Shown here in pieces: positions 28,683 through 38,275 of a stretch of 64,000 nucleotides of DNA; position 1 is the first letter of the stretch, and the number at the start of each line of letters is the position of its first letter. Made by a program: the position numbers and the translations under genes. Origin of the DNA: Gracilariopsis chorda (taxonomy: Eukaryota; Rhodophyta; Florideophyceae; Gracilariales; Gracilariaceae). The stretch covers positions 1 through 64,000 of the forward strand of contig NBIV01000237.1 in NCBI GenBank assembly GCA_003194525.1. Direction: 5' to 3'. The notes beneath the pieces were generated by a model that worked only from the letters and a program-made list of their open reading frames with translations, did not search any database and was not told the origin of the DNA.

Positions 28683-29825
28683 ATGCAGGCCTTTCGAAGT
28701 GTTCTGCGCGCTTCACCATGTCTTCGTCCGAATTTCCTTCCCGATGCGCGTTTTATAGCAAAGCTATCAACCACTCAGACTCGTTCAGATACCTGGGTTC
28801 CGTCGCTGTCTCGATGTATTCCAGGCCATTCTTCCTCCGTCGATCCGTTTCGTCTGGTTTCTTCAGATCTGGAGGTTATGGCGAACTCCATTCGAAGCAC
28901 AGTTTCTATTCTTCAACATCCTGTACTTGACGCAGCAGCTGCTCATTTGCTTTCTTTACATGGAAAGCGAATACGTCCAATCATCGTGCTTCTCATCGCC
29001 CATTCTGCAGCCCCGCTCGTTGCAGCTCCTGGTGCTATCGCTGCACAGCGAAACTTGGCAGAGATCACAGAGCTTATTCACGCTGCATCACTATTGCATG
29101 ACGATGTTATCGATGTCGCATCAACCAGGCGCGGTGAACGTTCTGTGAACGCTGTATTTGGGAATCAGCTAGCTGTTCTAGCGGGTGATTTTCTCCTCGC
29201 AAGGGCCTCGGTAGCACTTGCACGATTGCGTGATTGCGATGTTGTAGAACTTCTTTCAACTGTTATTGAACATCTTGTACGTGGAGAAGTGATCCAGATG
29301 GGAAACGGATCATCCTTTAAACGAGATGAGAATGATCTGTTCGAGGCCTACATGTCCAAGACTTTCTTTAAAACAGCTTCACTTGTAGCCAATTCATGTC
29401 GGGCTGTAACGATGTTGGCGGGGCATACAAAAGAAGTAGCTGACGCAGCATATAATTATGGCAAGGACGTCGGAATCGCATTCCAACTCATGGACGATCT
29501 GCTAGATATAATCGGAACAGCGGATAAGCTAGGGAAGCCAGTACTGAACGATTTGCGTCAAGGCCATGCAACTGCACCTGTTTTGTACGCATTACAACAG
29601 TTTCCAGAGCTTCTTCCAATGATCGAACGGCGGTTTAATGAAGAAGGAGATATCGAAACAACCCTAGAACTTGTAAAGCGGGCCGATGGACTTACGAAGA
29701 CAAGAGAATTGGCGACTGAACATATCCTGCGCGCTGTCGACACGGTGGTCCAGACGTTGCCCGCAAACGACTATCGCAGTGCGCTTGTGAACTTGGCAAA
29801 CTTCGCTCTGACCAGAGAAAGGTAG
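28683..29825 (+). CDS. Long-chain trans-polyprenyl diphosphate synthase, 380 aa
   Basis: Makes the polyprenyl side chain of ubiquinone or plastoquinone from isopentenyl diphosphate. The first Asp-rich motif is LLHDDVID (Asp140, Asp141, Asp144) and the second is QLMDDLLD (Asp271, Asp272, Asp275). GKRIRP at 94-99 binds substrate. Small residues (Ala135, Ser136) four and five positions before the first motif fit a long product such as solanesyl or decaprenyl diphosphate. The first ~50 residues (MQAFRSVLRAS, then Arg/Ser-rich) look like a mitochondrial presequence. A short frame with ATG at 28555 overlaps the start and could be an upstream ORF. Single exon. Confidence 0.92.
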   Translation: MQAFRSVLRASPCLRPNFLPDARFIAKLSTTQTRSDTWVPSLSRCIPGHSSSVDPFRLVSSDLEVMANSIRSTVSILQHPVLDAAAAHLLSLHGKRIRPIIVLLIAHSAAPLVAAPGAIAAQRNLAEITELIHAASLLHDDVIDVASTRRGERSVNAVFGNQLAVLAGDFLLARASVALARLRDCDVVELLSTVIEHLVRGEVIQMGNGSSFKRDENDLFEAYMSKTFFKTASLVANSCRAVTMLAGHTKEVADAAYNYGKDVGIAFQLMDDLLDIIGTADKLGKPVLNDLRQGHATAPVLYALQQFPELLPMIERRFNEEGDIETTLELVKRADGLTKTRELATEHILRAVDTVVQTLPANDYRSALVNLANFALTRER

Positions 29826-30441
29826 AAACGTGCTCCTGAGTATGGGTATTAGTCGCTCGTTCGCTAAAAGGTTCAGAAAGCGAGAAGCTCTCCACACAAG
29901 ATCAGGTTATTGTTCAAACGAAGACCGCAGTTGGTGAAAGCTAATTCCCAGTCTATCCCGCTCTTTTTATCTACCGAGAAACGGGTACATGGGCTCTTCC
30001 TTTTTGTTTCTCTAAAGAGAAGTCGACAAAAAATTGCAGTGGACGATGGTATATCGTTATCACGGAAAGTCTGTCCGTCTTTACCGTACTGCGCCCTGGT
30101 CATGGCGCTTTAGTCGGACGATTGTAATGACATACTAGAAGCTCGGTATCAGTTCTTAGGACGCAGGGGTTTTTGATCTTGAAGCTGCGCAAGAATCTAC
30201 TCATGAACAAAACCCTGTGGGCGCTGCGAATGGACGCGTTGAGAGACGAGATGCTACACGTGCATAGTGAACGAAATGGACGCCAGACGGGCTCACTGGT
30301 GTTTACGATGACGTCTGCGCAGTATTGACTTCTTGTAAATCCGTGTCTCCATCAGAACCTTCAGAATTGAGCAGTCACTAAGCGTATGTCTATGAAGGAG
30401 AAATCAAGCTCGCTACGACTCCAGCTTTCAAATCAAGCATT
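29826..30441. other. Intergenic, no gene recognised
   Basis: This 616-bp gap lies between two convergent genes (polyprenyl synthase and NDUFS5). Only short frames of less than 80 codons without recognisable features are present. It probably holds the two 3' untranslated regions. Confidence 0.5.
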
Positions 30442-30756
30442 CTACGAATCCGGCTTACGTTTTGCTGATGCTTCTGCGGCTATTTTCTCCTTTCGCTGAC
30501 GATTGAGCTCAGCGGCGACTGCCCTCCTTCTTTGTGCTTCTTTCTTATGATGCAGACATTCCATGTAGTCATCGCGTAAATCCTTGCAGTCTATAGGTAG
30601 ATCGGCATCAGCTGCATCGTGTCAGAGTAAAACTGGACTTGACGTTCAGAACAATAGCAGAGAGTGACTATGCAACTTACCGAGACATTTCGTGAAGTCC
30701 AGCCAGAAGGAGTAGCAGCGGCCTGGACCTCCGTTCACACCATGACCGGATGCCAT
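30442..30756 (-). CDS. NDUFS5: Mitochondrial complex I subunit NDUFS5-like, twin CX9C, 81 aa, one intron
   Basis: Found by reading splice sites. Exon 1 is 30756-30681 (ATG at 30754-30756), the intron is 30680-30612 (69 bp, GTAAGT...GCAG), and exon 2 is 30611-30442 ending in TAG. The 81-residue product has two CX9C pairs: Cys14-Cys24 and Cys34-Cys44. The second reads CKDLRDDYMEC and is followed by LHHKKEAQRRR and a basic Lys/Arg/Ala-rich tail. This spacing, the short length and the DDYMECLHHKKE block match NDUFS5 (15-kDa subunit) of NADH:ubiquinone oxidoreductase. That subunit is imported into the intermembrane space and oxidised there. Another CHCH protein is possible but less likely. Confidence 0.82.
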
Positions 30757-32662
30757 TTTCACCGAGCTTTGAATGGCTCTTCGCGCTCGAAGCGTTATAG
30801 GCTTGCGTGATGGATCGGGACGGCCTAAAGCTTCAAGCCGAAAGAGCGGAAGTGATTCTCGCTAATCAGATTTGGATCGCAATCAATCCAGGCTGATGGT
30901 GGCTGCCGAAAGGCCACCTGTCACCACCAATCGACAAATATGGTCTACACTGTAGACTCTACAGTGGGTGTTCACATGTGACCTGCAAGGTTAGGATTGC
31001 TACTCAGTGCAGCCTCAAAATTTATCGTCCGTCCGTGTACACGGTACAGACTGCTATAGGAATTGCAAGAAGGCAATAGTGGCGGTCTTCTAAGGGTGCA
31101 CTACCGAAGGTACGTAAAGGTCAACTATCATCAGCACCTGCACTTCGACTATTTGAGCACTTACGTCTTCTCCAATCAATGTTGTTCAGCACATCACCCC
31201 ACCTTTCAGTGAGAGCATGTCAACGAAGCGAAAGGTTAAGGATTAGCAGTTAACCCTTTAGCCTGGCCTTCCTTGGTGTAAGGATAGCTTCATTCTAAAA
31301 CTCGTCTAGACGAATACATGTCAGGGAACCTTCTGGCATTCGTGCGGCTTGTCATCTTGCTGAGGCCACACGAGTACACCGCTTTGTTTGGAAATGCGGT
31401 ACACTGAATTCACAGTTATCATTTTGCGAGAGGAACTGAATGTTTGCGACTGCGGACTGCACCTGATGGAGGATGTGAATCACTTTTCTTGAAGCCAGAA
31501 TCAACCCATAGCGGTGTGAAGACGCACTTCAGAACCGAGAAAAAGAAGTAATAGTATTGTGAAAGTCACAAGGCAACACCGAAAGAAGCTACTGGTCTTC
31601 TTGAGGAGAGACAGCTTGCTTGTAACCTTGGTAGAGCCAAATTCTGCTATGATTTCGGAGAACGTTTTCATGCGGGAACAGCTCAGAGTACTGAGAGTGT
31701 CCTAAGGCAGGATGCCGGATTGAACTCACGCCATTCTAAAGATACTCTCCCCTCTTAGTAATCGCTGCTCACTTGGTAGGACTTGACTTTCACATCCGCG
31801 AGGTTGCGCATTCTACTCTGTTAGCTGCACTGGCAATTGTTGCATTCATAGCATCAACGGCACCCTGTAGACGTACGCACCGTCGGAAGTTCTTCCACTA
31901 TTGGTAGACTTTTTTATTGTGGATCGTCTCTGGAATTCAGAATTCAACCCTCTTTTCACCTTTTAAGGAAAGCTGGGCATTGGCAGTCGCCACATGCATT
32001 CGACGTGCGGATATACTTCTCTTATCCGGAATCATCACAATCACATGACAATCACTAGTCTCACAACCTTCACTTAATCAGAACGAACTAGGGCCAATCC
32101 CGGCCTTCGAGGCCCATAGAGACACCGGAATCCCGGTTGATGACGCACGCTTCACAGGCAGCGTATGCCCAACAACGAACAGAAGATTGTCCTGCGTTAT
32201 CAGCAATCTCCCAATTCTATGCAGATGCGGCCCGCCTCACACCATTCAGTCCTCCTCACGTGCGACACATACCGCTAAGTCATGACATACCACTACCAAT
32301 CGCCTTCGTTCCTTGCCACTCTGGTTCCGCTGCTCGACCAGTACTGCAACCCCTCCTCGTAGCTTTTCTACTAGTTCTTTTCTGACACCTCGGCTCTATA
32401 TGGGCCATGACACTCGTCATCATCAGTGTCTGCACCAACTTCTAGTTAGAGGAATTGTTCGCTAACAAAGCGCAAGGCTGGCGGTGGACGGCAGTGAACC
32501 CGCCCTACTCTTGTCACGTGCAAAGGCCTCTAGCGAACCAGGTGCGTCTGCAAAGGGAGTACTACGGCGTGCTGAGCGCGAAGTTCTAAACCATCCTCTT
32601 CACAAGCGTTCCTTCATCTGTATTACCCGTTGAAACCGGCCGAGCGATTATCAAACTCTTAA
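30757..32662. other. 1.9-kb stretch without a recognised gene
   Basis: All six frames are broken. A 19-bp perfect palindrome is at 30948-30966 (arms CACTGTAGA around a central C). A weak 82-codon frame at 32137-32385 has no features. The 70 bp before 32663 are probably the leader of the coiled-coil gene. Unspliced small genes like NDUFS5 could hide here, but I found no convincing exon pair. Confidence 0.45.
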
Positions 32663-34048
32663 ATGATTAGCATGATGGGTTGTTTCAAGGGGAAGGGTGT
32701 TTACGCCTACAACTCCACTCATATTAAACCCATTCAAATCCAACGAACAATTCCTGTGGATTGCTACGAAATTCCGAGCTGGTACGACGTGCATGACACG
32801 GATTCTCTCATATATCAGCAATCGGAGATTCTATCCTTTCAACTTGGTCAGTTGCTGCATTTATCTCAAGAACGAGAACATCTTTCGTTCCAAATCGAGA
32901 AGGAACACGCTCATACGTCCTCGAAACGAGTGAGTTTTGACATGATCACTAAGAAAAGCCACAAGAAAATGAAGAGGATGCGCGGGGACCTGTTGCACGT
33001 CTCAGAAACACTCGAAAACTTGCTAGGTGACAAGCTTGACACCGAGAAGCGCATCGACTTGTTCCGTTTGTTTCGCGTAAAAGCTCTGACGCATGAACTT
33101 GTCCGAAGCATGGATCTTCAAAGAAAGGATATCACGGACTATGCGCACGAAATCACACAGACTGTCGGTTTGATTAAGAGAGAGATTCAACATTCGAACA
33201 ATTCTATCGCTGAAAAGGAGGAGCAGCTAGAAAAGTCAATGGAAGTTCTGCGCAAGTACAAAGCGGAAAACAAGTCAAAATCGGGTAGTCTCATGGACCG
33301 ATCCAAAGAAGTTGAAACCCTCATTATGCTGCTCGAGAAACGACTCCAATCGCTCTTTGAATGCATTCACGAATTTGAAAAGCTCAATCTTGTTCTGTAC
33401 TTTCCGTTTAGAGATCCTCGTCGCAATCATTCTGATGGTAATGGGTCAGATCTCGAAGAGCAACTGTCATCTCTTGACGGTGAGGGCAACGCGAATTGCG
33501 GCTTTGATGTTTTGTGGGACAGAAAGTCGAAGCAAGTTTCCGAAAACGCATGCAAAATGATCAGAAGTCGCGATGAGGCCATTACAAAACTGGAAAGCAT
33601 AGTAGAGGAACTAATTAAGGACTTGGAAGTGCTCCGGGCTAACCGTTCCCGAGGCTCAGCTTTTGTACAGGATCTTCGTGAACGGAGCCAACGCCGAAAG
33701 ATTCGTCTGGTGTATAATCTCTGTCTTGAGCTTACGAGCCAATGCGACTACATCGGGTACAGAGCTTGTCTAGCGCAGGAAACTCTTCCTTTTCCAACCG
33801 AGGATGACCACGAGGCGGTGCAAAATGCAAATAGTTCAGAGACCAAAGCTGGTAGGGTTAGAAAGAGGTCACACAAGAGATCTCTCACTCAGGACGCACA
33901 AGCACTCCAGGAAATCATAGTGTCGGGCGTGGAAAAAATCAAGAAGGCGCAGTCAGGGGATGGGGAACGACTAGAACGTCTTTCTGCGCTTTATGCAAGA
34001 CTTCAGAAGTATAATGTGGAAGGGCTTGCTTCGCCCACTAGCCAGTAA
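32663..34048 (+). CDS. Hypothetical coiled-coil protein, 461 aa
   Basis: A complete frame starting ATG at 32663 (MISMMGCF; Met4 and Met5 are also possible starts). Residues ~50-245 and 305-350 are charged, with heptad-like hydrophobic spacing (LSFQLGQLLHLSQEREHLSF; LLEKRLQSLFECIHEFEKL), which indicates coiled coils. The C-terminus is basic (RKRSHKRSLTQDAQ). There is no signal peptide, membrane segment or known domain. It may be a structural or scaffold protein, for example of the cytoskeleton or spindle; that is only a guess from composition. Next downstream is a transposase gene. Confidence 0.7.
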   Translation: MISMMGCFKGKGVYAYNSTHIKPIQIQRTIPVDCYEIPSWYDVHDTDSLIYQQSEILSFQLGQLLHLSQEREHLSFQIEKEHAHTSSKRVSFDMITKKSHKKMKRMRGDLLHVSETLENLLGDKLDTEKRIDLFRLFRVKALTHELVRSMDLQRKDITDYAHEITQTVGLIKREIQHSNNSIAEKEEQLEKSMEVLRKYKAENKSKSGSLMDRSKEVETLIMLLEKRLQSLFECIHEFEKLNLVLYFPFRDPRRNHSDGNGSDLEEQLSSLDGEGNANCGFDVLWDRKSKQVSENACKMIRSRDEAITKLESIVEELIKDLEVLRANRSRGSAFVQDLRERSQRRKIRLVYNLCLELTSQCDYIGYRACLAQETLPFPTEDDHEAVQNANSSETKAGRVRKRSHKRSLTQDAQALQEIIVSGVEKIKKAQSGDGERLERLSALYARLQKYNVEGLASPTSQ

Positions 34049-34398
34049 GTTGTTCACTAGGACAATGAATAGAAACCAATATGTAAAGATTTGTTCGATG
34101 TAATGCTGCAAACTGCTGGCGAAAGAAGGCACTTCGGCCGTTCTTCCACTTGATACACCAATACATCTGTTCACTGACGCAGTACACCATCTCCGTCTAT
34201 AAAACCTACGAAGAGCTTGGAGGGTAACCCTCATAACGGGGTAATTTGGCAAATGGAACAATTTGGCAAGACATAAGAGCCACACATTGTCCCTGTCAGT
34301 TTCGGCTTTATTCAGGTCACTACTGGACTGCTACGTCATTGTCCACTCCTTCTGACTCGGTTCTGACTGTTCCACAGTCTAGTAGCGGATGAAGCACA

Positions 34399-36252
34399 AT
34401 GCCCGAGTCCATGAGACGCCAGACGGCTCGTCTCAAACGCAGCAAATTGCAACGAGCCCAAGAGGGAAAGGCTCGTAACCAAGCTTTTCAATTGCTGCAG
34501 ACGAATGAGAAGCTTTCCAGCATTGCCGCACGCTGTTCTGTATCCCTCACAACGCTTTACCGCATAAGACGAGCTTGGAAGGAAAAGAAGCAATCACTGT
34601 TGCACAAACTTTTGAGTCCTGTAGAATACCATGCAGGACGACCATCTGTCTTGAGCACACAAGAAGAAGAAATGATTGTGAAAAGAGTAAAGCATGCCGC
34701 CGAAAGAGGCTTTGCATTCGATATCAATCACCTCAAAGAAGCTATGTCAACTATAGCAGCGGACGGCAGACACAGCTACAAAAACGCTCTCCCATGCGAT
34801 GACACAATCCGTAGCTTTCGTGCACGCCACCGCGACATCACGTACCGAAAGACAGAGAATCACTGCCATCGGTACTTTCTTGGGGAGGACTTAGAACATG
34901 TCCACACCCTCGTTCACCACCTGAAAGCTTTGAAACAAAAACATTCCGACCTGTTCCAAGACCCAAGCCGCATCTGGAACTTGGACGAGACCGCAGTAAG
35001 CGCAGATTACGGAAAGCGAGGACGAACTTTCTCCGCATCCGCTTCTAATTTGGGTGGTAGGCGGCACAATATAAAGGACAATGGAGCCCACCTTACTGCT
35101 GTGGTAATCGCCTCAGCATCCGGTCTAGTTGCTCCACCCTTCTCTGTTGCGTCCGGAAAAAAGGTGATGCCGCGGTGGAAAACCCCGATCCCGAGCAGCG
35201 CGAAAGTCCACCTACCAGCCAGTCTACGGTGGTTGACGGAGAACACCTGGATTCCGGATGGAACCCATATCGTGCTAACGACGAAGGGGTCAATGACAAT
35301 GGAGATCATGCCCAAACTCATTACGCATTTCAACGAGTTCTGCCGTAAGTTTGTGACACCTGACAAGCCCGTCCTGCTGCTCCTTGATGGCCATAGCTCC
35401 CGTAAAGGTGCCGAGTGGATCCTGTACTGCCATAAATATAACATAATTGTTATCCAACTTCCGGCAAATACATCCCATTTTCTGCAACCTTGTGACGCAA
35501 CCATTAATAAGAAGTTCAAGGAAAGGACAAGGCAGGTCAGAGATGTGCTGATAAAAACTGGAATGTATAGCAATGCGAACATTGCATTCAAACTTAAGCT
35601 GGGTATTGCAGGATTTCAAGTTCTTACAGCAGACGTCGTTCAACAGAGCTTCATATCCACCGGCATGTGGCCGATGAATTTTCAATTCTACGAGATGCTT
35701 CGCGAGCGGCTATCGATGGAGAAGCGAGTTCCAAACGAGAATACTGAGCAGCACAAAGAACTGCACATGACATTACGGACAGCCGATGTTGTTATCTATT
35801 CGCGGATTCGAGAAATTGTGGAGCGTGAGGACAATGCCACGATAGGTGTCGCGTTAGTAGAGCAGACGTTACAGAATAACCGTTCCGCCCATCGTGTCTT
35901 GTGGGAAGCTGCACCATTACAGGCACCTGTTTGTCATATGCGTTCAAATATGAAAAGCATGTCGGGTGCGCCAGCCGCGGTTTTGTCTGATGTGGGTGTG
36001 TTGAAGAATGTGACGAATGGCGGGAGGGCGCAGCGGAGATCAAGAACGGTAAAGTATGTTGGGCCAGGCAAGGAAAACATGCAGTTAGCAGGCGGGGATA
36101 ATGTTGATGGAGCTGGTTTATGGGACGCCACCGATGATATTCCACTTCTGACGCTCTGGCGGCAAGAGCGAAATGAAGACGGGTCTTTAGAGGAGCATAA
36201 TGTAGCGGCGGCCGAAGCCGCCACAGTCCTGTTGGGGCTCAGCACAAGGTAA
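34399..36252 (+). CDS. pogo-type (DDE_1) transposase, intact, 617 aa
   Basis: Cut-and-paste transposase of the Tc1/mariner superfamily, pogo branch. Residues ~20-60 form a helix-turn-helix (IAARCSVSLTTLYRIRRAW). The DDE core shows IWNLDETAVS (first Asp), LLLLDGHSSRKG (second Asp) and QLPANTSHFLQPCDATINKKFK (third Asp). The frame is intact from the ATG at 34399 to the TAA at 36250-36252, with a C-terminal tail of ~170 residues of unknown role. I see no inverted repeats on the flanks: the right side meets the LINE leader soon after the stop. It is either a transposon copy with hidden or lost ends or a host-retained gene. Confidence 0.85.
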   Translation: MPESMRRQTARLKRSKLQRAQEGKARNQAFQLLQTNEKLSSIAARCSVSLTTLYRIRRAWKEKKQSLLHKLLSPVEYHAGRPSVLSTQEEEMIVKRVKHAAERGFAFDINHLKEAMSTIAADGRHSYKNALPCDDTIRSFRARHRDITYRKTENHCHRYFLGEDLEHVHTLVHHLKALKQKHSDLFQDPSRIWNLDETAVSADYGKRGRTFSASASNLGGRRHNIKDNGAHLTAVVIASASGLVAPPFSVASGKKVMPRWKTPIPSSAKVHLPASLRWLTENTWIPDGTHIVLTTKGSMTMEIMPKLITHFNEFCRKFVTPDKPVLLLLDGHSSRKGAEWILYCHKYNIIVIQLPANTSHFLQPCDATINKKFKERTRQVRDVLIKTGMYSNANIAFKLKLGIAGFQVLTADVVQQSFISTGMWPMNFQFYEMLRERLSMEKRVPNENTEQHKELHMTLRTADVVIYSRIREIVEREDNATIGVALVEQTLQNNRSAHRVLWEAAPLQAPVCHMRSNMKSMSGAPAAVLSDVGVLKNVTNGGRAQRRSRTVKYVGPGKENMQLAGGDNVDGAGLWDATDDIPLLTLWRQERNEDGSLEEHNVAAAEAATVLLGLSTR

Positions 36253-36772
36253 TCGGCTTCCGATCCAGGCTCAGACTCTCTCAGCCTTTCTGATCGTTCG
36301 GACGGTAGCGTCGCAGCACTGCGGCCTAACATCTCCATTCCGAACAACCGACTACCGGCGCGTCCGCTCGCGCCGACTCCGCGTGGATTGCACGCCTCCT
36401 TCGTGCGCTACGTCAACCTCCGTCTTTTTCGCTGCGCGAGCCTCGCACTCGTCGCCCTCGCGGGCGCCGATCCTCCCCTTCAACTGCGTGCGCGTCTCCC
36501 GCCGAGTACATCGTTGGGTGCGCACCGCTCCGCTTTACCGCTCTACCGCCTTGGATCTGCTCTTTCGCTTTGTGTCTGCGTGCTTTGCCGCTTTCTTTGC
36601 GCGATCCGCTTGGTCTTCTTCGCGAGTTTCGTCGCCTACGTCGTCTTCCTCGCCGCCGCCGTCGCGTTCCAGCGAGCTGACAGCCACGTGTACCGCTCCA
36701 GCCAACCACTGGCCGTGTACTCAGTGATCTCGTATCTCCCTGGGCTGTTCCGCCGCCTTTCCGTTTCCAAGT

Positions 36773-38275
36773 ATGGCTACGAAGGGTGGACATCGATATG
36801 TCTTCGATGGCTCAGAGGACTCTGGGGCCCCAACGCCCCGAACAAAGAAGAGGGCCTTCCTGGAAGAGTTCATGAAGAAGAAGGCTCTTCTATGTTGCCC
36901 TCATTGCAAGAAGCCGAACTTACTGGCTTTGAATGGATCCTCCCAAGGCCGCTTTGCGGCTAAATGTCGTATATGCCAGCGCAAAGTAACTGGCGGAAAG
37001 TTGGACGCTCTCCTCGCTGAGACTTCTGGCCCCGTCGAATCAGAGGCGCCTCCGGCCGCTCCTCCGAAAGCACCTTCTCTGGGGGGTCCCTCTACCCCAC
37101 CTCAAGCGCGAAAGCCATTGAGATTCCCTCTATTGAAACTCTCGGATCCACCCGAGAATGCCCCGGAGCTTAATGCTCCGAAGAAGCCCGCTTTACCGTC
37201 CAAGGAAGCAGAGGCGCAATCGCCAACTACGCGCTTTCCCACCCCTGACTCTTTTCAGCTTGAGTCTTTGGTGAAGGTCAACAAGAAGTCGTATGTTGAA
37301 CTCAAGTCTGAGAACGAGACTTTGCACCTGCAATGCGCTCAGTTCATGGACACGATCTCCGATCTGCAAGAGGAGATCAAAGCCCTAAAAGCCCAGATCA
37401 CCCCTACGAAGAAGAAGAAGCTCGAGAAGAAGAAGCCCGAGAAGACTCCCTCCGCCGAGAAGACTGGACCACTGGAAGCCTCACTGGAAATGGAATCACC
37501 CTCGCCCGATGAAGCTACACCTCCGCTCGAGCCCTTGAAGGATTCGGAACCACCCGTACCCGACAAGAACTCGAATAAGGGCGCACCGAAACGCAATATC
37601 GATGCGCCCAAGGCAGCCAGTTCTGCTAAACTTTCTTGGGCAGAAATCGCCGCTAAGCCTGCAATGGAGTCAATTCCTGAGCAGACCAAGGCAAAGATTG
37701 CCCAAACAAGGAAGGCTTTAATTGATGCCGGGTTCTCTCGCCCCCAGCAGAAGCCCCGCCCTAGCCTCGTGGCTGTGTACTTTGGAAATGTTCCTAGAGG
37801 CCCTCTTGGTGCCCTAAGGAAAGCCCTACTTCTTTCACTCCCCAAGTGGGCTGTCGTTGGCCTCTCTTTCATTGGAAACAATATATTGGAAGTGCTATGT
37901 CACCGTCCGCTTGTGAACAGGCTGGTATCAACAATGGCAGTTCTACGCCGCCGCCACCTCGACAGCTATGACCCTACTGGGTCGAAGTCGAACGCCGCCA
38001 ACAAAGAGGCGCACGCCAAGTCATGCTATAGACGCTGGAACTGGTGTGCGCTGCGCTCTAGGTCGCCAGCTGCTAAGTTCTGGTACTCTAGGCAAGCTCA
38101 GGGGCTCAAGGACTCTCACCAGTCCCTCGAGCTAGACTCTCCGGCTTCCTCCGTTCGCAGTGAGGTTAATGACACTTCTCATGGAACAAAGCCACCTCAT
38201 CCGGAACCGGAAAACCAGGGAAACTCACCATCTAACGACATCTCGCCGGCGCGCCCTGGGGGCTCCGACCAATGA
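36773..38275 (+). CDS. LINE ORF1 protein, 500 aa, zinc ribbon and coiled coil
   Basis: The nucleic-acid-binding partner of the LINE reverse transcriptase. Residues ~42-70 carry two Cys pairs (CCPHCKKPN, then CRIC), a zinc-ribbon-like unit. A Pro/Ser-rich part follows. Residues ~165-210 form a coiled coil (LKSENETLHLQCAQFMDT, then ISDLQEEIKALKAQI) and a Lys-rich stretch. Residues ~340-400 are more ordered (VYFGNVPRGPLGALRKALL), possibly an RNA-binding fold. The ATG at 36773 has the context AGTATGG. The stop TGA at 38273-38275 overlaps the ORF2 ATG in ATGA. Confidence 0.8.
   Translation: MATKGGHRYVFDGSEDSGAPTPRTKKRAFLEEFMKKKALLCCPHCKKPNLLALNGSSQGRFAAKCRICQRKVTGGKLDALLAETSGPVESEAPPAAPPKAPSLGGPSTPPQARKPLRFPLLKLSDPPENAPELNAPKKPALPSKEAEAQSPTTRFPTPDSFQLESLVKVNKKSYVELKSENETLHLQCAQFMDTISDLQEEIKALKAQITPTKKKKLEKKKPEKTPSAEKTGPLEASLEMESPSPDEATPPLEPLKDSEPPVPDKNSNKGAPKRNIDAPKAASSAKLSWAEIAAKPAMESIPEQTKAKIAQTRKALIDAGFSRPQQKPRPSLVAVYFGNVPRGPLGALRKALLLSLPKWAVVGLSFIGNNILEVLCHRPLVNRLVSTMAVLRRRHLDSYDPTGSKSNAANKEAHAKSCYRRWNWCALRSRSPAAKFWYSRQAQGLKDSHQSLELDSPASSVRSEVNDTSHGTKPPHPEPENQGNSPSNDISPARPGGSDQ

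Noticed and set aside
28555-28758. 67-codon frame before the polyprenyl synthase
   Set aside because: It begins with ATG and overlaps the true start, so it may be an upstream ORF, but nothing supports a stable product.
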